Shown: positions 11,292-20,200 of the stretch, one piece after another | How the letters are laid out: each line of letters starts with the position of its first letter | Numbering within the stretch: the stretch's first letter is position 1 | Source: Gordonia sp. PP30 | GTDB lineage: Bacteria; Actinomycetota; Actinomycetes; Mycobacteriales; Mycobacteriaceae | DNA length: 64,000 bases | Direction: 5' to 3' | Assembly: GCF_023100845.1 (NCBI RefSeq) | Contig: NZ_CP095864.1 | Span: 4,154,001 to 4,218,000 of the forward strand | Position numbers and translations under genes: made by a program | The notes under the pieces: generated by a model | Seen by the model: only the letters and a program-made list of their open reading frames with translations | Database searches by the model: none | What the model was told of the DNA's origin: nothing

Positions 11292-12384
11292 TGTACTTCC
11301 CCGACACGTTGTGAACATCTGAGGTGAAGCGAAGACCTCCGGGCAGGATGTGGGCTACCACACTCACTCCAAGCCACGGAGGTCTTCGTGATCCACGCTA
11401 ACGCACCATTGACTCCGGAGGGACGCCGACGCTTGGCGGTGCTGGTCGTCGAGGACGGCTGGTCACTGCGGCGGGCGGCCGAACGGTTCCAGTGTTCACC
11501 GGCCACGGCCAAACGCTGGGCTGATAGGTACCGGGCCGGACACGACCTCATCGACCGCAGTTCCCGGCCCCGGACCAGTCCCCGCCGACTCGATCGCCGC
11601 ACCGAACGACGGATTGTCTCACTGCGCTGCACCCGCCGGTGGGGGCCACACCGCATCGCCTGCCACCTGAAGGTGCCGCGCTCGACTGTCGGTCGTGTCC
11701 TGGCCCGCTACAACATGCCGCTGCTGACCCATCTCGATCAGGCCACCGGGCTCCGGGTCCGGCGGTCAGCACCGGTGCGATACGAGGTCGACAGACCCGG
11801 GCGGCTGGTCCATGTCGACATCAAGAAACAGGGAAGAATCCCTGATGGTGGTGGGTGGAGAGCCCACGGCCGCGGCTCGGCCCAGGACAAGAACGCCGGC
11901 CGGGCCCGCGATCAGGCCACCCGCGGTGGGGCACCCGGGTCACGCGGCTACCGGTACCTGCACCACGCCGTCGACGACTACTCCAGGATCGCCTACTCGG
12001 AGATCCTCGACGATGAACGTAAGGAGACCGCCGCCGGGTTCTGGCAACGCGCCAACGCGTTCTTCGCCGGGACCGGGGTCACGGTGACTGCGGTGATGAC
12101 CGACAACGGTTCCTGCTACCGCTCCAAAGCCTTCAACGCCGCGTTGGGCGCGCACGTCAAACACAAGTGGACCCGCCCCTACCGGCCCCAGACCAACGGC
12201 AAGGTCGAACGATTCAACCGGACCCTGGCCGCCGAATGGGCCTACGCCGCCCCGTACACCAGCGAAGCCGACCGCGCAGCGGCCTACCAGCTCTGGCTGC
12301 ACTACTACAATCACCACCGACCCCACACCGGGATCGGTGGCCTCGTCCCCTCAGCCCGCGTTCACAACCTCACGGGGAAGTACA
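11292..12384 (+). mobile_element. Complete IS481-family insertion sequence
   Basis: The 1093-bp element has ends 5'-TGTACTTCCCC and GGGGAAGTACA-3'. The inverted repeats extend about 26 bp with three mismatches (11292-11316 against 12360-12384). It is flanked on both sides by GCTAGC (11286-11291 and 12385-12390), which matches the NCTAGN target preference and duplication known for IS481. It carries a single transposase gene. The element has intact ends, target duplications and an intact gene, so it may be active and recent. Confidence 0.92.
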
Positions 12385-12389
12385 GCTAG
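11388..12389 (+). CDS. IS481-family transposase
   Basis: This 333-residue DDE transposase has an N-terminal helix-turn-helix (LTPEGRRRLAVLVVEDGWS, RAAERFQCSPATAKRWADRY) that binds the inverted repeats and an rve catalytic core. The catalytic residues are visible as Asp in VHVDIKK, Asp in VMTDNGSCY and Glu in GKVERFNRTL. ARYNMPLLTHLDQATG and WLHYYNHHRPHTGIGG are family hallmarks. The gene reads through the right inverted repeat. Its TAG stop (12387-12389) lies outside the element, inside the duplicated GCTAGC target, so the target site supplies the stop codon. Confidence 0.95.
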   Translation: MIHANAPLTPEGRRRLAVLVVEDGWSLRRAAERFQCSPATAKRWADRYRAGHDLIDRSSRPRTSPRRLDRRTERRIVSLRCTRRWGPHRIACHLKVPRSTVGRVLARYNMPLLTHLDQATGLRVRRSAPVRYEVDRPGRLVHVDIKKQGRIPDGGGWRAHGRGSAQDKNAGRARDQATRGGAPGSRGYRYLHHAVDDYSRIAYSEILDDERKETAAGFWQRANAFFAGTGVTVTAVMTDNGSCYRSKAFNAALGAHVKHKWTRPYRPQTNGKVERFNRTLAAEWAYAAPYTSEADRAAAYQLWLHYYNHHRPHTGIGGLVPSARVHNLTGKYS

Positions 12390-12506
12390 CGGCAGACGCA
12401 ACCGACCGAACACCACCAACCGGCCCACTGTTAGCCGGCTGAGCAGCGCCGAGCCCCACAGGGGCGAGGCGCTTGTCGAAGCAACCACCCAGCCAGGTAC
12501 TTGGCT

Positions 12507-12551
12507 TCGACACGATCTCGCCCCTGCGGGGCTCGACCGGCTCAGCCGGCT
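12507..12551 (+). repeat. Dispersed intergenic repeat, copy 2
   Basis: This is the second copy of the 45-bp repeat at 11244-11288, same orientation, one mismatch. It runs directly into the 29-bp tandem array and shares its CTCGACCGGCTCAGCCGGCT segment. Confidence 0.75.
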
Positions 12552-12618
12552 GGTGGCGGGCTCGACGGGCTCAGCCGGCTGGTAGCGGGCTCGACGGGCT
12601 CAGCCGGCTGGTAGCGGG
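12532..12618 (+). repeat. 29-bp tandem repeat, three units
   Basis: Three adjacent 29-bp units begin at 12532, 12561 and 12590. Each reads CTCGACSGGCTCAGCCGGCT plus GGTRGCGGG. Units 2 and 3 are identical and unit 1 has two changes. A partial fourth unit (CTCAGCCGCTGG) follows. Each unit carries the palindromic core AGCCGGCT. The array sits just beyond the stop of fgd (minus strand, ends 12659) and could act in termination. Confidence 0.85.
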
Positions 12619-12658
12619 CTCAGCCGCTGGCTGGGGCGTGGACCGGTGCGCGCGTCGG

Positions 12659-13720
12659 TCAGTCCGTGACGACGGCCAGTTCTCGCAGGCCGGGCACCAC
12701 CTCGGCGGTGAACGCCTCCAGGAAGCGGCGCTGATCGGCCCCCGGATTGTGGAACACCAGGTGGTTGAGACCGGCGTCGATGTACGGCTTGATCTGCGCG
12801 ATGGCGTCGTCGGGCGTGGAGGCGACGATCCAGCGCTTGGCGACCTGCTCGATCGGCAGCTGGTCGGCGAGGCGTTCCATCTCCACCGAGGAGTTGACCG
12901 AGTGCTTCTGTTCCGGGGTCAGTGAAAGCGGCGCCCAGAATCGGGTGTTCTCCAGCGCCCGCTCCGGATCGGGGTCGTAGGAGATCTTGATCTCGATCAT
13001 CCGGTCGATGTCGGCGAAGTTCCGCTCGGCCTTCGCCGCGCCCTCCCGCACCGCCGGGATCAGCTTCTCGGTGTAGAGATCCATCCCCTTGCCCGAGGTG
13101 CAGATGAATCCGTCCCCGGCGCGACCGGCGTAGCGCGCCACCACCGGGCCACCGGCGGCGATGTACACCGGGATCGGTTCGGTGGGCACGTCGTACATGT
13201 AGGCGCCCTGCGTGCGGTAGTACTCGCCGTCGAAATCAACAGCGCTGCGGCCATTCGGCCCGCTCGCTTCGCTCCCGGCGCCGGTGGTCCACAGTTCCCG
13301 CATCAGCCGCACGGCTTCGCGCAGGCGGGCGAACCGCTCCTTGAATTCGGGCCAGTCGCCGGTGAAGCCGGTGGCGTACTCGTTGAGCGCCTCGCCGGTG
13401 CCGACGCCCAGCATCACGCGTCCGGGGTACAGGCAGCCGAGGGTCGCGAAGGCCTGCGCGATCACCGCCGGGTTGTAGCGGAAGGTCGGCGTGAGCACCG
13501 AGGTGCCGAGCTGGACGCGCTCGGTGCGCTCACCGACCGCGGTGAGCCAGGCGAGGGAGAACGGGGCGTGGCCGCCGTCGTGCCGCCAGGGCTGGAAGTG
13601 GTCGCTCACGGTCACCGAGTCGAGGCCGAATTCCTCGGCGGCCACGCCGACCTCCACCAGCTCGCGCGGAGCGAACTGCTCCGCCGAGGCCTTGAGTCCG
13701 AGTTTGAGTTGCGCTGTCAT
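12659..13720 (-). CDS. fgd: F420-dependent glucose-6-phosphate dehydrogenase
   Basis: FGD oxidises glucose-6-phosphate to 6-phosphogluconolactone while reducing coenzyme F420, supplying F420H2 to other enzymes. The 353 residues match M. tuberculosis Fgd1 closely: ELKLGYK-like start, [11 protein letters not shown] with the catalytic His, [29 protein letters not shown] with the catalytic Glu, and [15 protein letters not shown]. About 14 extra residues ([14 protein letters not shown]) are inserted after MRELWT compared with the mycobacterial enzyme. The ATG at 13720 has a GAAGGAG ribosome site. The F420 PPOX enzyme at 24463 may be one consumer. Confidence 0.95.
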   Translation of the reverse strand: MTAQLKLGLKASAEQFAPRELVEVGVAAEEFGLDSVTVSDHFQPWRHDGGHAPFSLAWLTAVGERTERVQLGTSVLTPTFRYNPAVIAQAFATLGCLYPGRVMLGVGTGEALNEYATGFTGDWPEFKERFARLREAVRLMRELWTTGAGSEASGPNGRSAVDFDGEYYRTQGAYMYDVPTEPIPVYIAAGGPVVARYAGRAGDGFICTSGKGMDLYTEKLIPAVREGAAKAERNFADIDRMIEIKISYDPDPERALENTRFWAPLSLTPEQKHSVNSSVEMERLADQLPIEQVAKRWIVASTPDDAIAQIKPYIDAGLNHLVFHNPGADQRRFLEAFTAEVVPGLRELAVVTD

Positions 13721-13778
13721 CGGGTGTGCTCCTTCGGTATGGGGGTCGTCCCTTCGACACGCCTCCTTCGTCGGCGGC

Positions 13779-13842
13779 TCAGGGATCGTCGTGACGCGCC
13801 TGCGTCTAGGCGGATCAGGGATCGTCGTGACGCTCCTGCGTC
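13779..13842. repeat. Short direct repeat, 36-bp period
   Basis: Copies starting at 13779 and 13815 each read TCAGGGATCGTCGTGACGC followed by a variable base and CCTGCGTC (28 bp, one mismatch). A degenerate third copy begins near 13852. The repeat lies between gcdH and fgd, which run in the same direction. Function is unknown. Confidence 0.65.
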
Positions 13843-13903
13843 GTCGGCGGCTCGGGGATCGGCGACACGGAATCGGGTGGCTCGAGGATCGTCGAACAGC
13901 TCG

Positions 13904-15106
13904 TCAGCGGAAGGCGTCCTGGCCGGTGAGGGCCTTGGCGATCATCAGCTGATGCATCTCGCTGGTGCCCTCGTAGGTGAGCACCGATTCCAGGTTGTTG
14001 GCGTGCCGGATCACCGGGTATTCGAGGGTGATCCCGTTGGCGCCCAGGATGGTCCGGCACTTCCGGGCGATCGCGATGGCCTCACGCACGTTGTTGAGCT
14101 TGCCGAGACTGACCTGTTCCGGCGCGATCGGGGTACCGCCGTCGTGCCCGGCGTCCTTGATCCGGCCGAGCTGGATCGCCAGCAGGTACGCCTTGCCGAG
14201 TTCCACCGACATGTCGGCGATCTTCGCCTGCGTCAGCTGGTACCCGGACAGCGGTTTCTCGAAGACCTCGCGGGTGGCGGCGTAGTCGATCGCCGTCTCC
14301 AGGCAGTCGCGGGCGGCGCCGACCGCGCCGAAGACGATGCCGAAGCGCGCCTCGTTCAGGCAGCTGAGCGGACCGCGCAGGCCGCGGGCCTCGGGCAGCA
14401 GCGCCGAGGCGGGGAGCCGGACGTCGTCGAGCGCGATCTCCCCGGTCACCGAGGCCCGCAACGACATCTTGTGCTTGATCTCCGGGGCGCTGAATCCGGG
14501 GGTGTCGGTGGGGATGACGAAACCGCGGATCCCGCGTGAACCGGCCTCCTCCTCGGTGCGCGCCCAGACCACCGCGACGTCGGCGACCGGCGCGTTGGTG
14601 ATCCACATCTTGGAGCCGTTCAGAATCCAGTCGTCGCCGTCGCGCCGGGCGTGCGTGCGCATGCCCGCCGGGTTGGAGCCGAAGTCCGGCTCGGTGAGCC
14701 CGAAGCAGCCGAGCGCCTCGCCCGCGGCCATCCGCGGCAGCCACTCCTGCTTCTGCTCCTCGCTGCCCCAGCGGTGGATCGCGAACATCGACAGCGACCC
14801 CTGCACGGAGACGAAGCTGCGCAAACCACTGTCGACGGCCTCGGCTTCCAGACAGGCCAGGCCGTACGCGGTGGCCGACGTCCCGGCGCAGCCGTAGCCC
14901 TCCAGGTGCATGCCGAACAGGCCGAGTTCACCGAGTTCGACGGCCAGCTCGCGCACCGGGAGGGCACCGTCCTCGAACCACTGCGCCACGTGCGGGCGCA
15001 GCCGCTTGGCGCCGAAATCGGCGACCGTCTTGGCGATGGCGCGCTCGTCGTCGTCGAGCAGTCGGTCGATGCCGAAGAGTTGTTCGGTGGTCTTGAGCTC
15101 ACTCAT
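13904..15106 (-). CDS. gcdH: Acyl-CoA dehydrogenase, glutaryl-CoA dehydrogenase type
   Basis: This is a 400-residue FAD enzyme of the acyl-CoA dehydrogenase family. Its closest signature is glutaryl-CoA dehydrogenase, which oxidises and decarboxylates glutaryl-CoA to crotonyl-CoA in lysine and tryptophan breakdown. Evidence: CFGLTEPDFGSNPAGM and WITNAPVADVAVVWAR (FAD contacts), ILGANGITLEYPVIRHANNL (GCDH-type segment), and the catalytic Glu in VLTYEGTSEMHQLM. A TATGGT hexamer lies six bases before the ATG, so the mRNA is probably leaderless. It has no catabolic neighbours, so the exact acyl substrate is inferred from sequence pattern only. Confidence 0.87.
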   Translation of the reverse strand: MSELKTTEQLFGIDRLLDDDERAIAKTVADFGAKRLRPHVAQWFEDGALPVRELAVELGELGLFGMHLEGYGCAGTSATAYGLACLEAEAVDSGLRSFVSVQGSLSMFAIHRWGSEEQKQEWLPRMAAGEALGCFGLTEPDFGSNPAGMRTHARRDGDDWILNGSKMWITNAPVADVAVVWARTEEEAGSRGIRGFVIPTDTPGFSAPEIKHKMSLRASVTGEIALDDVRLPASALLPEARGLRGPLSCLNEARFGIVFGAVGAARDCLETAIDYAATREVFEKPLSGYQLTQAKIADMSVELGKAYLLAIQLGRIKDAGHDGGTPIAPEQVSLGKLNNVREAIAIARKCRTILGANGITLEYPVIRHANNLESVLTYEGTSEMHQLMIAKALTGQDAFR

Positions 15107-15133
15107 GGCACCACCATACGACTCGCCCGGCGG

Positions 15134-17041
15134 CTAGACCGGAATCCGGGAACCCAGCACGACCACCCGTTCACGGGGCAGCCGGAAGTGGTCGCTCACA
15201 TCCGATTTCACGTGCGAGGTGGCGATGAACAGCCGCTTGCGCCAGCCCGCCATGCCCGGCTCGGTGCTGTATTCCAGTTCCGCGGTGGACAGGAAGTAGG
15301 TGACGTCGTCGGTGTCGATCGGTCCCGTCTGCTCCGGCCCGAGGAGTGCGAGGGCGGCGGGCACGTCCGGCGGCTCGGCGTAGCCGAAGCGGATCTGCGC
15401 ACCCCGGATCCCCCGGGCCTCGGTGCCCAGTTCCCGCATCCGGATGCGGTCGGCCTCGGCGATCCGCGGCACGGTGGCCACCTCGACGGTGGCGATCAGC
15501 ACGCGGGAGTGCCGGACCCGGTTGTGGGCGACGTTCGCCCGGAACGCCAGCGGCGCCGAGTCGAGGTCGCGGTTGAGGAAGACGGCGGTGCCGTCGACGA
15601 CGGCGATCTCCTTACCGCGGCACAGCTTGTCGAGGAAGCCGGTGAGCGACCCCTCCATCTCGCTGCGGCGGTCGGCGACCAGCCGGCGGCCGCGGTCCCA
15701 GGTGGTCATGATGACGAACACCGTCACGGCGATCACCACCGGCAGCCACGCGCCGTGCAGCACCTTGGTGCAGTTGGCCGCGAAGAACAGCACGTCGACG
15801 GTGAGCAGCGGGATCGCGGCGGGCAGCAACAGCCACCACGACAGTCTCCACCGGTGCCGGGCGACGACGAAGAACAGCAGCGTGGTGATCGCGATGGTGC
15901 CGGTGACCGCCATTCCGTAGGCGTAGGCCAGCGCCGCCGACCGCCGGAACGCGAAGATCAGGGTGATCACCGAGACCATCAGCAGCCAGTTGAGCCACGG
16001 CACGTAGATCTGGCCGTAGGTGCGGTCGGAGGTGTGCACCACCCGCAGCCGCGGCATGTAGCCGAGTTGCGCGGCCTGCGCGGCGACCGAGAAGGCCCCG
16101 GAGATCACCGCCTGCGCGGCGATCACGGTGGCGAAGGTGGTCAGCACCACCAGCGGGATACGCGCCCAGTCGGGGCTGAGCAGGAAGAAGGGCGCCGAGG
16201 CATCGCGCGGGTCGTGCAGGATCAGCGCGCCCTGGCCGAGGTAGCACAGCGTCAGCGCCGGGGCGACGAACACCGCCCACGACATCGAGATCGACGGCCG
16301 GCCGAAGTGCCCCATGTCGGCGTAGAGCGCTTCCGCGCCGGTCACCGCCAGCACCACCGCGGCGAGCGCGAAGAACGCCACTCCCGGATGACCGGCGGCG
16401 AAGCCGATCGCGTACGACGGCGACAGCGCGGCGACGATCCCCGGTTCCACCAGGATCCCGCGGACACCGAGCACCGCGATCGCGGCGAACCAGACCGCCA
16501 TCACCGGACCGAACACCGCCCCCACCCGGCCGCTGCCGAATCGCTGCACCAGGAACAGCACGAACACGATCAGCGCGGTCAGCGGCACCACCAGTTCCCG
16601 CAGCCCGGGATCCACCACCTTGACGCCCTCGACCGCCGACAGCACCGAGATCGCCGGGGTGATCATGCTGTCGCCGAGGAACAGCGCCGCCCCGAGGACG
16701 CCGAGCGCCACCAGCACGGCCATCACACGCGGCCGGATACCGCTCGACCAGCGGCGCAGCAGCGTCATCAGCGCCAGGATGCCGCCCTCGCCGTCGTTGT
16801 CGGCCCGCATCGCCAGCAGCACGTAGGTGACCGTGACGATGACCATCACCGACCAGAAGATCAGCGAGACCACGCCCTCGACGTTCTCCCGGGACGGGGC
16901 GATCGGGTGGGGATCGCGCGGGTCGAACAGCGTCTGGAGCGTGTAGATGGGACTGGTTCCCAGATCGCCGAACACCACGCCCAATGCGCCGATCATCAGA
17001 CCCGCGCGCAGCGGATGAACCGCCGCCGACTCCGTCGTCAT
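15134..17041 (-). CDS. kup: Kup-type low-affinity potassium transporter
   Basis: Kup (TrkD) is a proton-coupled potassium importer in the cytoplasmic membrane. The protein has 635 residues from the ATG at 17041; the open frame extends 20 codons further with no better start. GALGVVFGDLGTSPIYTL is the family signature in the first helix, and ADNDGEGGILALMTLL and YADMGHFG are further Kup motifs. About 12 hydrophobic helices occupy residues 1-430 and a cytoplasmic C-terminal domain follows, giving normal length. It is divergent from the Pls-like synthetase with a 178-base gap. Confidence 0.95.
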   Translation of the reverse strand: MTTESAAVHPLRAGLMIGALGVVFGDLGTSPIYTLQTLFDPRDPHPIAPSRENVEGVVSLIFWSVMVIVTVTYVLLAMRADNDGEGGILALMTLLRRWSSGIRPRVMAVLVALGVLGAALFLGDSMITPAISVLSAVEGVKVVDPGLRELVVPLTALIVFVLFLVQRFGSGRVGAVFGPVMAVWFAAIAVLGVRGILVEPGIVAALSPSYAIGFAAGHPGVAFFALAAVVLAVTGAEALYADMGHFGRPSISMSWAVFVAPALTLCYLGQGALILHDPRDASAPFFLLSPDWARIPLVVLTTFATVIAAQAVISGAFSVAAQAAQLGYMPRLRVVHTSDRTYGQIYVPWLNWLLMVSVITLIFAFRRSAALAYAYGMAVTGTIAITTLLFFVVARHRWRLSWWLLLPAAIPLLTVDVLFFAANCTKVLHGAWLPVVIAVTVFVIMTTWDRGRRLVADRRSEMEGSLTGFLDKLCRGKEIAVVDGTAVFLNRDLDSAPLAFRANVAHNRVRHSRVLIATVEVATVPRIAEADRIRMRELGTEARGIRGAQIRFGYAEPPDVPAALALLGPEQTGPIDTDDVTYFLSTAELEYSTEPGMAGWRKRLFIATSHVKSDVSDHFRLPRERVVVLGSRIPV

Positions 17042-17219
17042 CCCTGCAATGTACGCCCGGATCGTGCCCCCTCGACGGGGCCGAAGGTCCGGACTTCGCA
17101 CCGCCGCACACCACCGGAGATGCGCACCGTTCAGCCCTGCGCAACCCAGGCGTCATCAACCATCGACGCGCACCCGGGGGACCGCACGAAACCCGACATG
17201 CTCGTGCACAATCAACGCT

Positions 17220-20200
17220 GTGCCGATACCCGTGGAGTTTCTGCGCGCCGGGCAGGCGACGCCGCCGCGCACGCTCGTCGACGTCCTGCTCGCGACCGCC
17301 CTCGCGCATCCGGATGCGCCCGCGATCGACGACGGAGAGCAGATCCTCACCTACTCCGAGCTGATCGCGGTGATCCGCCGCGTCGCCGGCCGCCTCGGCG
17401 AGTCCGGCGTCGGCCGCGGCGACCGTGTCGGGATCCGGATGCCGTCCGGGCACCGCGATCTGTACATCGCCATCCTGGCCACCCTCTGGGCGGGCGCCGC
17501 GTACGTCCCGGTCGACGCCGACGACCCCGATGAGCGCGCCGATCTGGTCTTCGGCGAGGCCGAGATCGACGCTCTGCTCGACGCCGACGGCCTGCATGCG
17601 CGCGGCGGCCGGCATCGCGCGTCCGGTGACGCCGCCGAACTCGCGTCGTCGCCGGTCACCGTCGACGACGACGCCTGGATCATCTTCACCTCCGGGTCCA
17701 CCGGCACCCCGAAGGGCGTCGCGGTGACCCATCGCAACGCCGCGGCCTTCGTCGACGCCGAAGCCGCGCTGTTCCTGCAGGATGCGCCGCTCGGTCCGGG
17801 CGACCGGGTACTCGCCGGACTGTCCGTCGCCTTCGATGCGTCGTGCGAGGAGATGTGGCTGGCCTGGCGCAACGGCGCCTGCCTGGTGCCCGCGCCGCGC
17901 GCCCTGGTGCGCAGCGGCATGGACCTGGGACCGTGGCTGGTGATGCGCGACGTCAACGTCGTCTCCACCGTCCCGACGCTGGCGGCGTTGTGGCCGGCCG
18001 AAGCGCTCGAAGCGGTGCGGCTGCTGATCTTCGGCGGCGAGGCCTGCCCGCCGGAACTGGCCGACCGGCTGGCCACCGGCGACCGCGAGGTCTGGAACAC
18101 CTACGGCCCCACGGAGGCGACCGTCGTCGCCTCCGCCGCGCAACTCCGCGCCGGCGAACCGGTGCGGATCGGCCTGCCGCTGATCGGCTGGGACCTGGTG
18201 GTGGTCGACGCCCAGGGCGAGCCCGTCGAGGTCGGCGAGACCGGCGAGCTGGTGATCGGCGGCGTCGGCCTGGCCCGCTATCTGGACCCGGCCAAGGATG
18301 CCGAGAAGTACGCGCCGCTGCCGTCGCTCGGCTGGGAGCGCGCCTACCGGTCCGGTGACGTGGTCCGGCTCGATCCGGCCGGGCTGCTGTTCGTGGGCCG
18401 CGCCGACGACCAGGTGAAGATCGGCGGGCGCCGCATCGAGCTCGGCGAGATCGACAACGCGCTGCAGAACCTGCCCGGCGTGAGCGGCGGCGCGTGCGCG
18501 GTGCGCAAGAACGCCGCGGGCACGTCGTTGCTGGTCGGCTACCTGGCGTCGACCGACTCCGCATTCGACCTCACCGCCGCCCAGATGCGGCTGCGCGAGG
18601 AACTCCCCGCCGCCATGGTTCCGCGGCTGGTCCTGCTCGACGAACTCCCCACCCGCACCTCCGGCAAGGTGGACCGCGACGCGCTGCCGTGGCCGGTGCC
18701 CGGTGCGGGCGGCGCCGACTCGGCCGCGGCCGAAGACCTCACCCCCACGCAGGCCTGGCTCGCCGAACAGTGGACCGCGATCCTCGGCACCGAAGTGACC
18801 AGCGCCGACGCCGACTTCTTCACCGAGGGCGGCGGCTCGCTGTCCGCGGCCCAGCTGGTCAGCGCGCTGCGCAGCCGCCACCCCGAGGTGACCGTCGCCG
18901 ACCTGTACGACCACCCGCGGCTCGGTTCCCTCGCCGAACTCCTCGACTCGCTGGCACCGTCGGAGGCGGTCGCCGAACGGGACGTCGTGCCGATGCCTGC
19001 GTCGACCGGACTGGCGCAGGCCCTCGCCGCGATCCCGCTGGCCACCCTCACCGGCTTCGCCTGGATGACCTGGCTCGGCGTCGCCAACAACGCCGGCCGC
19101 GCCGTCGCCGATGCGCTCGGCTATCGCGCGAGCTGGCTGGTGCACGTCGACTGGTGGGTGCTGCTGGTCGCGTTCCTGATCTTCGTCACGCCGTTCGGCC
19201 GGCTGCTGATCGCCGCGGGCGGGGCCCGGCTGCTGCTGCGCGGCGTGACTCCGGGCGACCACCCGCGGGGCGGCAGCGTCCACGTCCGGCTGTGGACCGC
19301 CGAGCGACTGATGGTGGCCAGCGGCGCGCACAACATGTCCGGCGCGCCGTGGATCCCGACGCTCGCGCGTGCCCTGGGTGCCCGGATCGGCCGCGGCGTC
19401 GACCTGCATTCGCTGCCACCGGTCACCGGACTGCTCCGCGTCGGCGACGGCGCGGCGATCGAACCGGAAGTGGACCTGTCCGGCTGGTGGCTCGACGGCG
19501 ACGTCCTCCACCTGGGCACCGTCGAGGTCAAGCCGGGCGCGACCGTCGGCTCCCGGTCCACGCTGCTGCCCGGCAGCGTCGTCGGGCGGGATGCGATCGT
19601 CGACCCCGGATCCACGGTGATCGGCAAGGTCAAGGCCCGGCAGCGCTGGGGCGGCTCGCCCGCGGGCAAACTCGGCAAGGCGCGCAAGTCGTGGCCGGCG
19701 CAGCGCCCGGCGTCGCGGCGGCACTGGGTCCCGATCTACGCGGGCAGTGCGCTGCTGATCGCCGGGATCCCGCTGGTCTCGCTGGCCGCCGGGCTGGTCG
19801 TCACCTTCTGCTGGGCGCTGTCGGCCGACTCGCTCGGCGCGGCACTGTTGCGGGCCCTCGCGCTGAGCCCGCTCGGGGTGCTCGCGGCACTGGCGGTGTT
19901 CGCACTGCTCACGCTGATCGTCGTGCGCCTGGCATCGCTCGGGCTGAAGCCGGGGTCGTATCCGGTGCGCAGCCGCGTGGGCTGGCAGGTGTGGCTCACC
20001 GAACGGGTGATGGATTCAGCGCGCACCTATCTGTTCCCGCTGTACGCCAGTCTGCTGACCCCGGTGTGGTTCCGGGCGCTGGGGGCACGGATCGGCAAGG
20101 GCACCGAGATCTCCACCGCGCTGGTGGTCCCCAAGTTCACCGTGGTCGGCGACGACTCGTTCCTCGCCGACGACACCCTGATGGCGTCGTACGAACTCGG

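Noticed and set aside
12532-12618. CRISPR array from the 29-bp repeats
   Set aside because: Units are contiguous with no spacers, and no cas genes are present.
15612-19724. Very long minus-strand open frame (1370 codons) across kup and the peptide synthetase gene
   Set aside because: It is the shadow of genes in other frames in GC-rich DNA: Arg/Gly/Ala-dominated, no recognisable domains, and it overlaps genes with clear family motifs.
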